From the NCBI GenBank assembly GCA_034766995.1, contig CM068323.1, positions 20,320,112 through 20,384,111 on the forward strand: a DNA stretch of 64,000 nt, given 5' to 3'. A model generated the notes under the pieces. The model was not told the DNA's origin and made no database searches. It worked only from the letters and a program-made list of their open reading frames with translations. This DNA comes from Acanthacorydalis orientalis. Taxonomy: Eukaryota; Arthropoda; Insecta; Megaloptera; Corydalidae. Below, piece after piece: positions 13,980 through 25,507 of this stretch (position 1 is its first letter; each line of letters begins with the position of its first letter). Position numbers and translations under genes: made by a program.

Positions 13980-14700
13980 TAGATATAAACCAATGTGAAA
14001 AGTCATTTACTACACGCATATTTGTGTAGATGTCAGTGCTGTGAAACCTACATTATCATATAGTGAATACACATTTTCGTCCTGCACGCAGCAGCTGTGA
14101 AAGGAAAAGAAAATGAATCAATACTAGGCTAGTAGTCCATCGTATCTGACGGTGTCCTTACGGACGACAAGATAACCATTCTGCAGTGTCTACCGCTCCA
14201 CACAACAATCGGCATTTTTAATACGTTCTTTAGTAGTTAACATTTTCGCAACGCACAAATATAGATTTATTTTAATTGTATTGTTCCGATTCGTGCATTC
14301 GTGTACGTACGGAAACAATTGAAATGAGACGTGTAGTCAGGTAATAAAAAGAATTGACGACAATAACAACTCGAAACAGTACATTCGGTCCGTGATATTT
14401 CTAATGAGAATAATTAATTAGACTTTAGTCATTGCCATTAATTAGGTAATATACTTGTTATTGAATGATGGTCGTTGTGAAGTACGATTTGAGACTGTTC
14501 GTGTTGTTTGTGTAAACCATGTGGTGATGTCTTGTCGTTCAAATGCCGACCTAATCGTGTGACACAATTATTTGACTGACGCCCTGCATTTTTCAACAAT
14601 GCACTTGCATTTTGAACGCAGCGTCAACACAAAATGCGACTGTTCCATCTTATCCTTAACTTGGATGGGCAAAGTGCCTGATGAGTTGCCAGAGGTATGT
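13980..14700. promoter_or_regulatory. Balanced-composition island with homeodomain-type AT cores
   Basis: CpG-bearing sequence (GTACGTACGG, CCTGCACGCAGCAGC) is followed by ATTAATTAGAC and CATTAATTAGG near 14413-14444, which contain TAATTA cores. It ends in the candidate exon and GTATGT donor at 14665-14700. A 5' region of a plus-strand gene is possible. Confidence 0.35.
14665..14694 (+). other. Candidate short first coding exon (MGKVPDELPE) with donor site
   Basis: Within the balanced-composition island at 14.0-14.7 kb, ATG at 14665 opens ten codons reading MGKVPDELPE, followed at once by the strong donor GTATGT (14695-14700). The frame is also open upstream back to 14563, giving CDCSILSLTW before the Met, so the exon could start earlier. 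After the donor the DNA reverts to AT-rich intron-like sequence. No downstream partner exon was found, and the protein is not recognised. Confidence 0.22.
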
Positions 14701-14928
14701 ATTGTTTTCATTCGATTTTACACGATGTTCCAGCAGATATTTATACTGCTTACTTACATATTATATATACATGTATGTTAATTGTTGTGTCATTGTTACA
14801 ACAATAATATTTTATTTTCTTGTATTTTTTCGAGATCTATACTTCTTGATGATTTTATTGTACATTCATGTTTCAATAATTGAAAAGAACATTTGTCTGA
14901 TATTTGTAGTTTATTGTATTTTTACAGT

Positions 14929-14931
<3 letters not shown>

Positions 14932-14990
<59 letters not shown>
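14932..14990. repeat. (TA)n array at the left edge of the 245-bp duplication
   Basis: About 55 bp of TA ending TATGTAT immediately before the first duplicated unit. Confidence 0.95.
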
Positions 14991-14993
<3 letters not shown>

Positions 14994-15463
14994 ACAAAGT
15001 GTCTGTAACTAAATTCTGAACAAGTTCGAATTCTAACTAAAGTAATGTAAATTCAAAACCATACTTTTTAGTTATACATGTATAATTACCTAATAGAAAA
15101 GTGATTTCATTTTGGTTTCTGAAATAAGTACGAGTCAAGTACAAAATTAATAGTTCTGTTATAAAAATACTCTTCAAGATATATCAGTAACGATTAAAAT
15201 ACATTATATCATAATATTATTATATATATATATATATAACAAAGTGTCTGTAACTAAATTCTGAACAAGTTCGAATTCTAACTAAAGTAATGTAAATTCA
15301 AAACCATACTTTTTAGTTATACATGTATAATTACCTAATAGAAAAGTGATTTCATTTTGGTTTCTGAAATAAGTACGAGTCAATTACAAAATTAATAGTT
15401 CTGTTATAAAAATACTCTTCAAGATATATCAGTAACGATTAAAATACATTATATCATAATATT
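14991..15463. repeat. Tandem duplication, 245-bp period
   Basis: The segment from ATAACAAAGTGTCTG at 14991 is repeated from 15236. About 228 bp align with one substitution seen (G at 15139, T at 15384). A (TA)n run precedes each copy (14932-14990 and 15221-15238), so slippage or unequal exchange in the array is a likely cause. The near identity makes it recent. Confidence 0.95.
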
Positions 15464-15535
15464 AACATCTAGAATTTAAATCAATTATGTTGAAATTAAA
15501 AACATCTAGTTTTGATTGAATGAATTATTATTATT

Positions 15536-15541
<6 letters not shown>

Positions 15542-15585
<44 letters not shown>

Positions 15586-15593
15586 GTATGTAT
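15542..15593. repeat. Compound (TA)n / (TATG)n array
   Basis: About 32 bp TA then five TATG units. Confidence 0.95.
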
Positions 15594-15866
15594 ATATGTA
15601 CTCATTTTTTTAATTTTTAGATTTTAAAATATTTGAAACGAAATTTTTTGTAAAGTTTGGTTGGAAGAAATTAGCACAAAGCAGAATTCGAAATCAAAAC
15701 ATGATTGTTATCAATTCAAACTGTTAATATACGGTTTTTATATGGTCTTTTTCTCTATGCAATTACTAATATTTATTTAAATCTGATTTTTAAGAATAGT
15801 AGAATGTGAAAATATTATTTAAAATTTCTTATAAGTGTATAAAATTAATACATGCACAAATATCTA

Positions 15867-15868
<2 letters not shown>

Positions 15869-15926
<58 letters not shown>

Positions 15927-15940
15927 TATGTGTGTGTGTG
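15869..15940. repeat. Compound (TA)n / (TG)n array
   Basis: 56 bp TA, then GATATGTGTGTGTGTG. Confidence 0.95.
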
Positions 15941-16482
15941 ATAACTATAATCAAAGTTTAATTAAATTTACATATATGATAAGTGGAAGCATTTTAAGAT
16001 ATAATAAAATTTAGTTCTAAATATTCGTTTTATAACTAGAACTTTTTTATGTCTATTCTTTTTATCCGTCTATATTTTTAATTTGCTTATATTAAAGTCA
16101 CGAATTATTACTTGTTTTCGTCATTATATTTTAGACAGTTATCTGTGATAAGTAATAGAGAAATGGTATTAAATAACTTCCTATAAATTTATTGATTTTA
16201 AATCGTTTACGAAATTATTTTTATCTATATGTAAGAGTCGAGAATCGAATAATAAAACATAACTGACCTTAATTTGCATATCACTTTTAAGAAATATTTA
16301 TATATCAAACGTTTTTATTGACTGTTGTTTAATTGGTTCATATTAATCTACTGGAATATTCAACTGATATTGTTTGATAAATGTACGAATGAATAATTAT
16401 GTATTGATGCCTGAAATTTATGTTTCAAAGTTTTAGTGTTTTGATTTGTGTTTCAAAGTATTTTTTTTTTGAGAATATTATA

Positions 16483-16609
<127 letters not shown>

Positions 16610-17127
16610 CATGTATTTTGTGAATGTGTACAATTCAGAGCAAATTTTCTATCACTTCATACATTATATAAATAGAATTTTAGAGTTAAACACAAAAATA
16701 AATGAAATAGTTCTTTTGCCAACAGGCGTTAAGTCTTCACTCGTAAATTCACTGTCGTGAACTGTGAATTCCTATGTATAATTGTACAGAATATATTCGC
16801 TACTTTCACGATGAGCCATTCATTGAATTACACATATTATCTTATTAAACAGTGAAAATATCACGATCCAATTTTTATCTTGTAACAGATTAAAATAAAA
16901 ATGCAGTTACTAACATACTTCAAAAAACTGTTTTTTTTCCTTTTTTTTATTTTTAGTGTAATATAATGCCAAGTTGTTTTTTTTTACTCAAGGATTTTTA
17001 CAAAAATTATTTCATACGAAGAAATATATGAATAGAGACAAAATATGTAATAATGTACATTTTTATTTTTCAATTTTTAAAAATATTTAAAATAATTATT
17101 TATAATAATTCTCTTTAATCGATATTT

Positions 17128-17130
<3 letters not shown>

Positions 17131-17172
<42 letters not shown>
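17131..17172. repeat. (TA)n array
   Basis: 42 bp; a shorter 26-bp run follows at 17312-17337. Confidence 0.95.
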
Positions 17173-17175
<3 letters not shown>

Positions 17176-17705
17176 CATATGAATACTTATATTTATGACA
17201 TGTGTAGTATAGTAATATTGTTCATATTTTACTCTAAAAGTTCCGAAAAGAAAATTAAGAGAAATATGAATATTTTCCTTATATGTCTATTGTAGTTAAA
17301 ATGTATACTCGTATATATATATATATATATATATATAAACATTACATATTTTTTAAATTATTTATTTGTGAAATAATCAAAGATTTAAATGATTGATTGA
17401 ATAATGTTAGATTTTTCTGTAAAAAAATGATTCGAAACTCAATTTTGTTACCAATTTATTGTACTAGCTTAGCTTACTGATCAAAAAATCATAATTTATA
17501 ATTAAAATTCAATTTTGTAGTTCAACTCACTTACATAAACGAATTAATAGCCTAATAGTATAGAATTTTCAGTACTTTCTTATCTTACTAGAATTTTGAA
17601 AAAGCATTTATTGCATTTATATATAAAATAAATCATTGATCGACAGATAAATCCATTATAGATCAATTCATATTTTATGTATTTATATTTGAAAGCAGAC
17701 AAACA

Positions 17706-17707
<2 letters not shown>

Positions 17708-17745
<38 letters not shown>
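17708..17745. repeat. (TA)n array
   Basis: 38 bp with one TACA interruption. Confidence 0.95.
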
Positions 17746-18068
17746 GATTGATTAATTTGATTTGTTAAAAGTCATTCGCAGATTCTTAATGATCACTACA
17801 GTTCTTTGTACAATTCATTGGACTATACATGTGATTGCATCGACATGAAACCAGTTACGAAAACTTTACACACACTTGAATTGTGTTAGGATAAAAGTTG
17901 GGTAGTAGATGGGTTTTGTCACTCTGTTCTTTCGCACATTCCCAGTTTAATCGATTCCATGCTTTCCAGTTATTTATTTCTTTTTTCCTATATAATATGT
18001 GTGCATGTGATTCAAATTATAGTTTAACGAGTTTTGCGAACTGGCTTCTGAAACTCGATTAGTTTTAT

Positions 18069-18079
18069 ACACACACAAG

Positions 18080-18144
<65 letters not shown>

Positions 18145-18167
18145 ATATGTATATATATATATATATA
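18069..18167. repeat. Compound (CA)n / (TA)n array
   Basis: CA-rich at 18069-18098, then TA with three TATG breaks to 18167. Confidence 0.95.
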
Positions 18168-19903
18168 ATATATTTAAAATCATCTTGCGTGACCTGAAAC
18201 CATTCACTTTAAAAAATACAAACGATTTGTGTACAAATGTACGTCAACTAAAAGCGAGTTTCAATATTTAAATTCTATATAATTTTAAACCTTATTTAAC
18301 GGTATGGTTGTCAAGTTATATCGATCTGCAGAAATTATATTTATATAAATATTTAAATGGAATATAATAATTTGCTTTATATTTTTAAAATAAACGTTAA
18401 TTTAGTCAACAGTTGAGCATAAAATCTTTCGGTATTAATGTATCAGAAAAGGTAAATCATTGATCATTCAGACGAGTTATATTTTGTTTAAATAAATTTA
18501 GCACTATCAAATATAGGTAATCGAATTTTGAATACAATTCATCAAAATCTTATTTAAATATAGAGCTACCTTGTGTATAAGACGTTTTCTGTTCCAATGT
18601 TCCATTTAATTAAATATTTACATGATTGTTTTGTACGAAGTATAAACGTTTATTGAACGTTTGACTCGTATGAAATTTTAATATTTTGTTCTCGGATGTG
18701 AAATATTTTAGTATCTTATCAGTGGAAATAATAGTTTCAGAAAAAAATATTCATAGAAGAAAATAACTTTGTAAATAATAACTTTATAAATGATGATTTC
18801 TCAATATTTACCCTAGTTTGTTCTTAGTTTTACCATGATATTCGTTTTTAAAATATATTCTTTTTCTTGTACGTATTTTAACAGAAATTAAGATTAATGA
18901 TCTTTAATATTGACAGTATAATATGAAGTCCCATTAAAATATTACGAAATTTTTTTTTTTGGAATCCACAATGATTATTTAATTATAACTTTTTGTTTTT
19001 CAAAAAAAATATTTATTGTTATACTAACTTTTTATAAAAATATATTGTAAATAATTTTCAAACAGAACATAAAATAAATAGTAGAATATTGTTATAGGGT
19101 TCAAACATAACAAATTAATGTGCATGTATAAGAAAAAGGTCTTTCGTAATGACAGCTTCAGTTATATATAGTGTTTCCTAATTGTAATTTGGTTACCATA
19201 CATTCTAGAAGATATTAGATATGCCTGTTTACCATGAAACGTACCGTTTTTCATAGGCAATAAACCTTATTAATGACGAATATACACTTCTCGGTTTAAT
19301 AGAATACTAAAGTAAAATGGTTTCTATACAGTATATTGTTATATTGCAGATCATCCAACTTATATTTTGTTTAATCTTAACTTATCATTTTGTTGAATTA
19401 GCCTGAATCATTTAATGATATTATTAGAATTAGGAAATGCTGTAGATAAAATAAGTTTCAAAATAGATAAACGATTATAATGTATCTATTTACTTTGCAA
19501 GATAATTGCATTTTATTTTTAAAAAAATACAAATATTATTTAATTTATAATTATGTGTGAAAAAATGCTTAAATTACAAAAGTATTATTTAATAAGTTTA
19601 AAAGCGAGTTAATGTAAAACTATTAAAATAAACGCTATATTTTTTTCCAAAAACCGCATATTCTGCATAAAAAGTGTCTTTCGAATTACTTTTTATATGG
19701 CGGTAATAACATCAAATATTTGTTTTTCAAGTGTATATGTGTATAGCTATATGAATGATAATTAAAATTCAAGTGTACATTAGTGTTCATATGATACAGA
19801 TGACAGCGTCAATTTGTAAAGCATATACACTTAACTGTTTAATCAATAAAGATATCTTTTTTTAGACACTTATTCACACTAAATGCTTATATAAATGACA
19901 CAC

Positions 19904-19907
<4 letters not shown>

Positions 19908-19955
<48 letters not shown>

Positions 19956-19961
19956 TATATA
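19908..19961. repeat. (TA)n array
   Basis: About 54 bp with one AA phase break. Confidence 0.95.
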
Positions 19962-20189
19962 CATGATTGCATTTAAAACTGGAATTGAAGAAAATATTTC
20001 TCTATGTACATAATAATATTTTTTTAATTTATTGTTTTACGTCTGTAACATATTTTAAATTACTGTCATGTGTTATTCAGTTTACATTGGTTTTAGCAGA
20101 ATTAACATCTATTAGAAAATATTGTAAAGTAAAATAATTCATTAAAAAATCTATAATACAATTCATCTATATCTATATTTATTTACATT

Positions 20190-20220
20190 TATCTATCTAT
20201 CTATCTATATCTATCTATCC

Positions 20221-20260
<40 letters not shown>
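20190..20260. repeat. Compound (ATCT)n / (TA)n array
   Basis: ATCTATCTATCTATCTATAT at about 20190-20218, then TA to 20260. Confidence 0.95.
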
Positions 20261-20262
<2 letters not shown>

Positions 20263-20465
20263 AAAGTACTGAGGTCATTTAAAAATATTACAAATCAGAT
20301 TATTTATTATAATTATTATGTTATGATAATTTTACAATGTCATACGTTTAATGGAGTTGTGTACTGTTGTGTATAAAGAATGAAATGGAAACGGTTATAT
20401 TGAAAAGTTTTATTTATTATTTATAAATATATGCTTAAAGTTTGCATTTGCATTATAAATAAGCA

Positions 20466-20468
<3 letters not shown>

Positions 20469-20560
<92 letters not shown>
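20469..20560. repeat. (TA)n array
   Basis: 92 bp with one TACA break near 20504. Confidence 0.95.
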
Positions 20561-20563
<3 letters not shown>

Positions 20564-20765
20564 GATTATACGTACACCCACATGCCCTTTTTTATACATA
20601 AGTTTTGAACACGCGATGATATATGCCTAACCTTCAAAATATTTCTATTCATCTTAATAATAAAGTAAATGTTGTATTTGCAATTATGTGTAACGTGATG
20701 TGAGAATGGAAAGGAATATTCACTTATGAAATCCATTTTTTCCAACAAAATGTACATACGTGTTT

Positions 20766-20789
20766 ATATATATATATATATATATATAT
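20766..20789. repeat. (TA)n array, short
   Basis: 24 bp pure run. Confidence 0.9.
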
Positions 20790-21354
20790 TACTAAAGGAA
20801 TACTTAAGGGCTGTTTAGATTTACATCGTTTTTAAATAAAAGATTTATCATCTTAATAATATTATAACATACTTTCACTATTATATTTTTTTGTTTATCA
20901 TGGAAAAAACGTGTCAGACTTCACTCATTTCTTTAATGTATATCTTTTTTTGTATTATTAGTTAAGTACATGAATTCAGTTACTTAATCAGTAAAGAATT
21001 TTAAATAATTGTTATTGTAGGTTTGTATTCTCTTATGTGAATATTCTTTCTCCATGTGCGTGCGTGTGTTTTTTTTTTATAATTTAGCTATATGTATCTA
21101 TTCTGAAATTTTTGAGTAATTTGCTAAAGATAGAATTGAATAAAAGAGTAAAATGAAAAAAATATTATTTAGAAGAATGTTTGAGAAATGAATAGTCTCA
21201 ATAAGAATTTCATTTTTCAATCTGTTGTCAATCATAATTAAGTACAAGCGACGATTGATTACCTATCATCAGCTTTTAGGGAAATTGCGGATGATTAAAT
21301 TTGACTGTTAGCAAAAAAATATATGAACATTCATATTATAATACACTCAAAATA

Positions 21355-21412
21355 TATGTATGTATGTATATATATATATATATATACACATATATATACA
21401 TACGTTTTTATA
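21355..21412. repeat. Compound (TATG)n / (TA)n array
   Basis: TATGTATGTATG, 24 bp TA, then TACACATATATATACATACG. Confidence 0.9.
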
Positions 21413-22147
21413 TGAAATATTAACTAAGTTGAATATTAAAGAATTCATTTACTTTTAGATCTCGATAATTATATTCCACATTATAATGGTAACTGGCTAT
21501 TTAAGATAAAATGTCTTTAGTATGCATCTCTTTATAATATATATATATATATATAACGTTATAATACAGGGTTTTGTTTGTCTTAATTATACATTTATTT
21601 ATAACCAGCGATGTTCATGGAATACAGACTGTCATCATACATCGAAGGATCGTATTTCTAAAGCCTTCGTATAAGAATCAATATTTACCATGGTTACAAA
21701 AGACTGAACCAACAGAAATTTGACCTACTGATAATTCTTAGTCGAATGCTACCGTTAATGAAACGTTGGTGTAAATTGAAAATTAATTAATTTCGGCGTG
21801 TGCTTATAAGGACAAATATTCAGGGACCAGCTAATAATCCAATATCAAAGTCTCGTCAATGTTCTTATAAATACGTTTAATGTATTTATATTTGCAATAT
21901 TATATCGTAGACGAAAAGTGGAGTAAAGTTTAAATTCGTTTTAACTTAGTCATTACAAGACATTGATGTTCTATTTTCTGTTCTTTTTCAGAACTATCAA
22001 TTTCAATATTGTATATTTATTCTATTATCTGTTTGTATTATATATTTAAAATCTAGAATATCACAGATTTTTGTCAGGAAGTAAATGATTGCTGTGAAAA
22101 TAACATCTTTAGTTCTTCACGTACAACTTATCTTAGAATTTAAATAG

Positions 22148-22149
<2 letters not shown>

Positions 22150-22182
<33 letters not shown>
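22150..22182. repeat. (TA)n array
   Basis: 33 bp, about 560 bp beyond the 3' end of the protease homolog. Confidence 0.95.
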
Positions 22183-22184
<2 letters not shown>

Positions 22185-22695
22185 AAACAACGAGCTAATT
22201 GTATATAGAATATAATATAAAAAAAAAACATTTATATAACTCAAAACGCTGTGAAACTAATTATACAATTTTTAAATATTTTAAAACATATATTCGTTTA
22301 TTGGACTTTATGCAAGACAAAATCAATTTTATTTAAAGTAATGTACTTTTTAAATATAATGATAATAACAATAAATAATTAATGATAATAATAATAAATA
22401 ATTAATTGTTAATAAAAAAATATTCTGTGTATAATGGTCATTTGTTATTGGGGAATATTTTAAAATAAGAAATACTATTACTAAACATATATATATATAT
22501 ATATATTTAATTGCTTTTATAAAGAAAATAAATCTTTATATTTTGATAATTGTCCATAATGTTTAAATGAGCTTTTATGTTTGATAATAACCATTGTGAG
22601 TAATGTTTACGCATGAGTTACATTTTACATACTTGGCATTCATTGAAATAATATGAATACATTATAGTAATTTAATAAATACATTATAGTAATTT

Positions 22696-22701
22696 TTTAT
22701 T
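22696..22701 (-). terminator. Polyadenylation signal of the serine protease homolog
   Basis: A canonical AATAAA reads on the minus strand 43-48 nt after the TAA stop at 22744-22746. The distance suits a short 3' UTR. AATAAA occurs by chance often in such AT-rich DNA, so position is the main support. Confidence 0.45.
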
Positions 22702-22743
22702 CAAATGAAAGTATAATTAAATATCGAAAAAACGATAAAAAAA

Positions 22744-23069
22744 TTATTTGTATTTGAACTGTTCAAGAAAAGTTGTGAAAGTGATGATGATTAGTAGAAC
22801 TGATTGAATTTGTTGTTCTGAAGCAGAAGACACGAAAAGAACTTTAGTTTGTGCGAGGTAATTTGTTTTCAGTACTTTCTTAACCCATTCTTTGTGATAA
22901 TATATATAAGTATATAGTTCAGGTAACCTTGGATCATGTTTGGTGTTATATTCTGAAATACCAACTTGTTCGCCATCACAAATTAATGATCCGCCAGCAT
23001 CAATCTACAAAAATATAGTTTGTATAAATATTTTTTAAAACAAAAAGTTTTTATATGTGTGTAACGTTA

Positions 23070-23120
<51 letters not shown>

Positions 23121-23189
23121 CTTAAATAGTATGTAGTAACTACTTTAACATTTCATATAACAATATGCAAAATAAACTTCTTAAATACG

Positions 23190-23227
<38 letters not shown>

Positions 23228-24003
23228 CAAATATTACTGAGTTTTGATTTTTAAATTGAAAGTTGATTTTCAAACTATAAATAATTAAGTTTTACTATCA
23301 TGTTTATTATAATTACAAAGAAATAATTCTAAAATAAACTAACCATAACCACATTTTTTTGTTTTCTCCAGGCACATATCAAATTTTTGGTATTTTTACG
23401 ATACACTTGATATAAAGCGGTACATATTCTATGATCAACAATTGAAATTGCGTAGATAGCTATTTTGCGAGATATGTCATCAGGAGACTAAAATTTTAAA
23501 TTTTGTAGAAAGATTAATTAAGCTTACAGTATTATTCAAATCGTAAAAACTAATTACTTTTTTTTCTGACCATGCTATTAATTTGCACAAAACTCCTACA
23601 GGCGTAGGTACATATGAAAGTCTCACCGGATACATACTATTTGTAAAAGAGATTTTTAGGAATAGCTGCAACAGCAAATATGCAATAAATTTCAATTCAA
23701 GTTATTTGATTTGTGTTTGGTTCAACAATTATTTATACCTGAAGGATTGCAATGTTGTATTCAGTTGGTTTATTTTTATATTCGGAATGAACAGCAATTA
23801 AAATTATTCCAGAACTATATTCAAATTTTTTTTCATTAAAAGTTCCGCCGTATACCATTACATTATTGACGCTTGAGTTACTAATAGGACGTGCAGTTGT
23901 AAGTATATGCCATCTGCTAATAATTGATCCGCCAAAAAAATTATTTTCTTCATTTTCCATAGACATTATTAAAACCTCATCGAAAAATTAAAGATTGAGC
24001 TTA

Positions 24004-24034
<31 letters not shown>

Positions 24035-24408
24035 TACATATATATACATATTGTATATTGTGTATATAGTTATTTATTTATTGTAATTTTTTATGAATTT
24101 CTTTTTCGTTAATTATTTTGGAGACGCAATAAAGTTTATTAAATAATATTTAGAATAAAAATAAAAAATACCTGATAACCTGTTTGAAAATCAGCGGATG
24201 CCTTATGTTTCGAAAGAGAACCGTCTGTATCAGCTATTTTGTTTTCATCAGCATCAAATCCATAATCAAAATTGTTAGACAGGTTCCTTTCTTGGTTATC
24301 TAATTGATTATTGTCTAAACCACCGACGTTTGAGTTATAATCAGGAGTTGAATCCATTGTTTCTTCTGAATTTGTACTATCGCCATGGACTTGCAATTTA
24401 TCTTTCAT
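22744..24408 (-). CDS. Catalytically dead trypsin-like serine protease homolog (S1A fold), 5 exons
   Basis: The exons are 24172-24408, 23739-23975, 23528-23665, 23344-23487 and 22744-23004. All introns are GT..AG and phase 0, giving 338 residues. Residues 1-79 are acidic and Asn-rich. The S1 domain begins near GYQVLIM (about 77-83). GGSIIS (94-99) leads into TTAR, where the catalytic His is Arg108. In YNIAILQ the catalytic Asp is Asn153. The GWG-type motif is AWSE (189-192). IDAGGSL (253-259) replaces GDSGGPL, so the catalytic Ser is Ala255. LPELYTY matches the usual PGVYT strand. Cys185, 226, 242 and 261 fit the conserved C136-C201 and C168-C182 pairs; the C42-C58 and C191-C220 pairs are absent. 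It cannot be an active protease; in insects such homologs act as cofactors or decoys in immunity or as venom proteins (family knowledge). The Met at 24408 follows in-frame stops and no signal peptide is seen, so an upstream exon or an acceptor inside GAAAG is likely. Four continuous frames across four splice joins argue against a pseudogene, but expression is unknown. Confidence 0.85.
23078..23117. repeat. Intronic (TA)n array
   Basis: 40 bp inside the last intron of the protease homolog. Confidence 0.95.
23191..23225. repeat. Intronic (TA)n array
   Basis: 35 bp, second array in the same 339-nt intron. Confidence 0.95.
24003..24050. repeat. Intronic interrupted (TA)n array
   Basis: TA with TATG and TACA breaks inside the first intron of the protease homolog. 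Confidence 0.95.
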
Positions 24409-25090
24409 TGAAATAATGTATTATTATAGACTATAAATTACGAAATCATTTAAATAATTATTTTTATCTTATTAATATTTAAATGTAATAATTTAAATTA
24501 TCTGTTATTTTATGAATGGAATTTATAATGCATTAACAATTGGAAGTTAGCTAAAACTGGACTAGAAATATATGGTTAAAATTATTTTGTTATATTTGAG
24601 ACTACTTTAATAATATTTCTAAGAAAAAAAAATAAGTGCGATATTTTCTGAAATCACGCAAATACTGAAGTGAATCCGTTAATATATCATTATATTACGA
24701 TATTAGTTTAAAATTATATATAATAAAATGTCTATCCATCTAGAATTCCATATTTACTCAGTTTATGTATGAACTGATAATATAAAATAAATTTTATCAA
24801 AAAAAAATATTTCATATAATAAGTATTTGCAATATTTGATACACAATTCGATTACTATTTGCTTTTTAAGTCGTGCATTTTGTTTTTTATATCCTGACAG
24901 AAATAAATTTATATTTTTCGTCTTATTTGTAATTTAATACATATTCATTAAATATTATTTTAAAATTGTTGACTGCAGATATCGTATAATTTAAAAAATA
25001 GAAAGGAATTTTATTGTAAGGAAAAGTAATATTTTTATGTTGCAAGCATAAACGTGTAGGTATAACTACAACTTAGTCAAGTGGACTTTC
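24409..25090. other. Upstream flank of the protease homolog; no exon seen
   Basis: This is AT-rich DNA without a long (TA)n array, which is unusual locally. A promoter and a signal-peptide exon for the minus-strand gene are expected here or further up, but no Met followed by a hydrophobic stretch and a donor was found by eye. Confidence 0.3.
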
Positions 25091-25291
25091 TCAATTTTCT
25101 GGTTGAAGAAACATTGTGTCTTTGTAGTTCGGTAATGTAAATAATAAATTAAGGACATACATGATATGTGTGGCATAAAGAAGACATTTGTCAACAGAAT
25201 GTTCATTAAATATTATATCATGTTTGTTCATCAAGGCTTTCATATCATTATTTGTCCTCACAGATATACGCACATGCTTTAAATTTTTATA
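25091..25291 (-). other. Exon-like open frame upstream of the protease homolog, unrecognised
   Basis: An acceptor-like AAACAG (minus strand) is followed by an open frame of 66 codons from 25291 to the TGA at 25091. It begins YKNLKHVRISVRTNNDMK and ends MFLQPEN. Unlike most open frames here it has mixed, non-repetitive composition. It lies about 700 bp upstream of the protease homolog on the same strand. It shows no S1 motif and no donor site was seen before the stop, so it is not obviously that gene's first exon. The YK..RISVRT..DMKAL stretch is faintly reminiscent of metallocarboxypeptidase propeptides, which is only a guess. It may be a terminal exon, a decayed fragment or chance. Confidence 0.2.
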
Positions 25292-25454
25292 CTGTTTTTA
25301 AAATTAAAATCATTGTTAGTTTAAATTGAAATATGAATGATGTCTTATTTTAAATATACCTATATACATATAGTATAATAAAGGACGAGTGGATTGTAAG
25401 TATTGTTCGTGTAGAATTTTAGTTTTGATTAAATTCCTAAAGAAGTAATAAATG

Positions 25455-25456
<2 letters not shown>

Positions 25457-25506
<50 letters not shown>
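25457..25506. repeat. (TA)n array
   Basis: 50 bp pure run. Confidence 0.95.

Positions 25507-25507
<1 letters not shown>

Larger units (their letters stand above)
16610..22690. other. AT desert, no gene seen
   Basis: Only (TA)n and compound microsatellites. Slightly more complex stretches lie at 17770-17980, 18460-18680 and 21600-21850, without coding motifs. Confidence 0.5.

Noticed and set aside
23583..23801. Plus-strand frame across the protease homolog
   Set aside because: It is the shadow of minus-strand exons 2 and 3, which have S1 motifs and splice sites.
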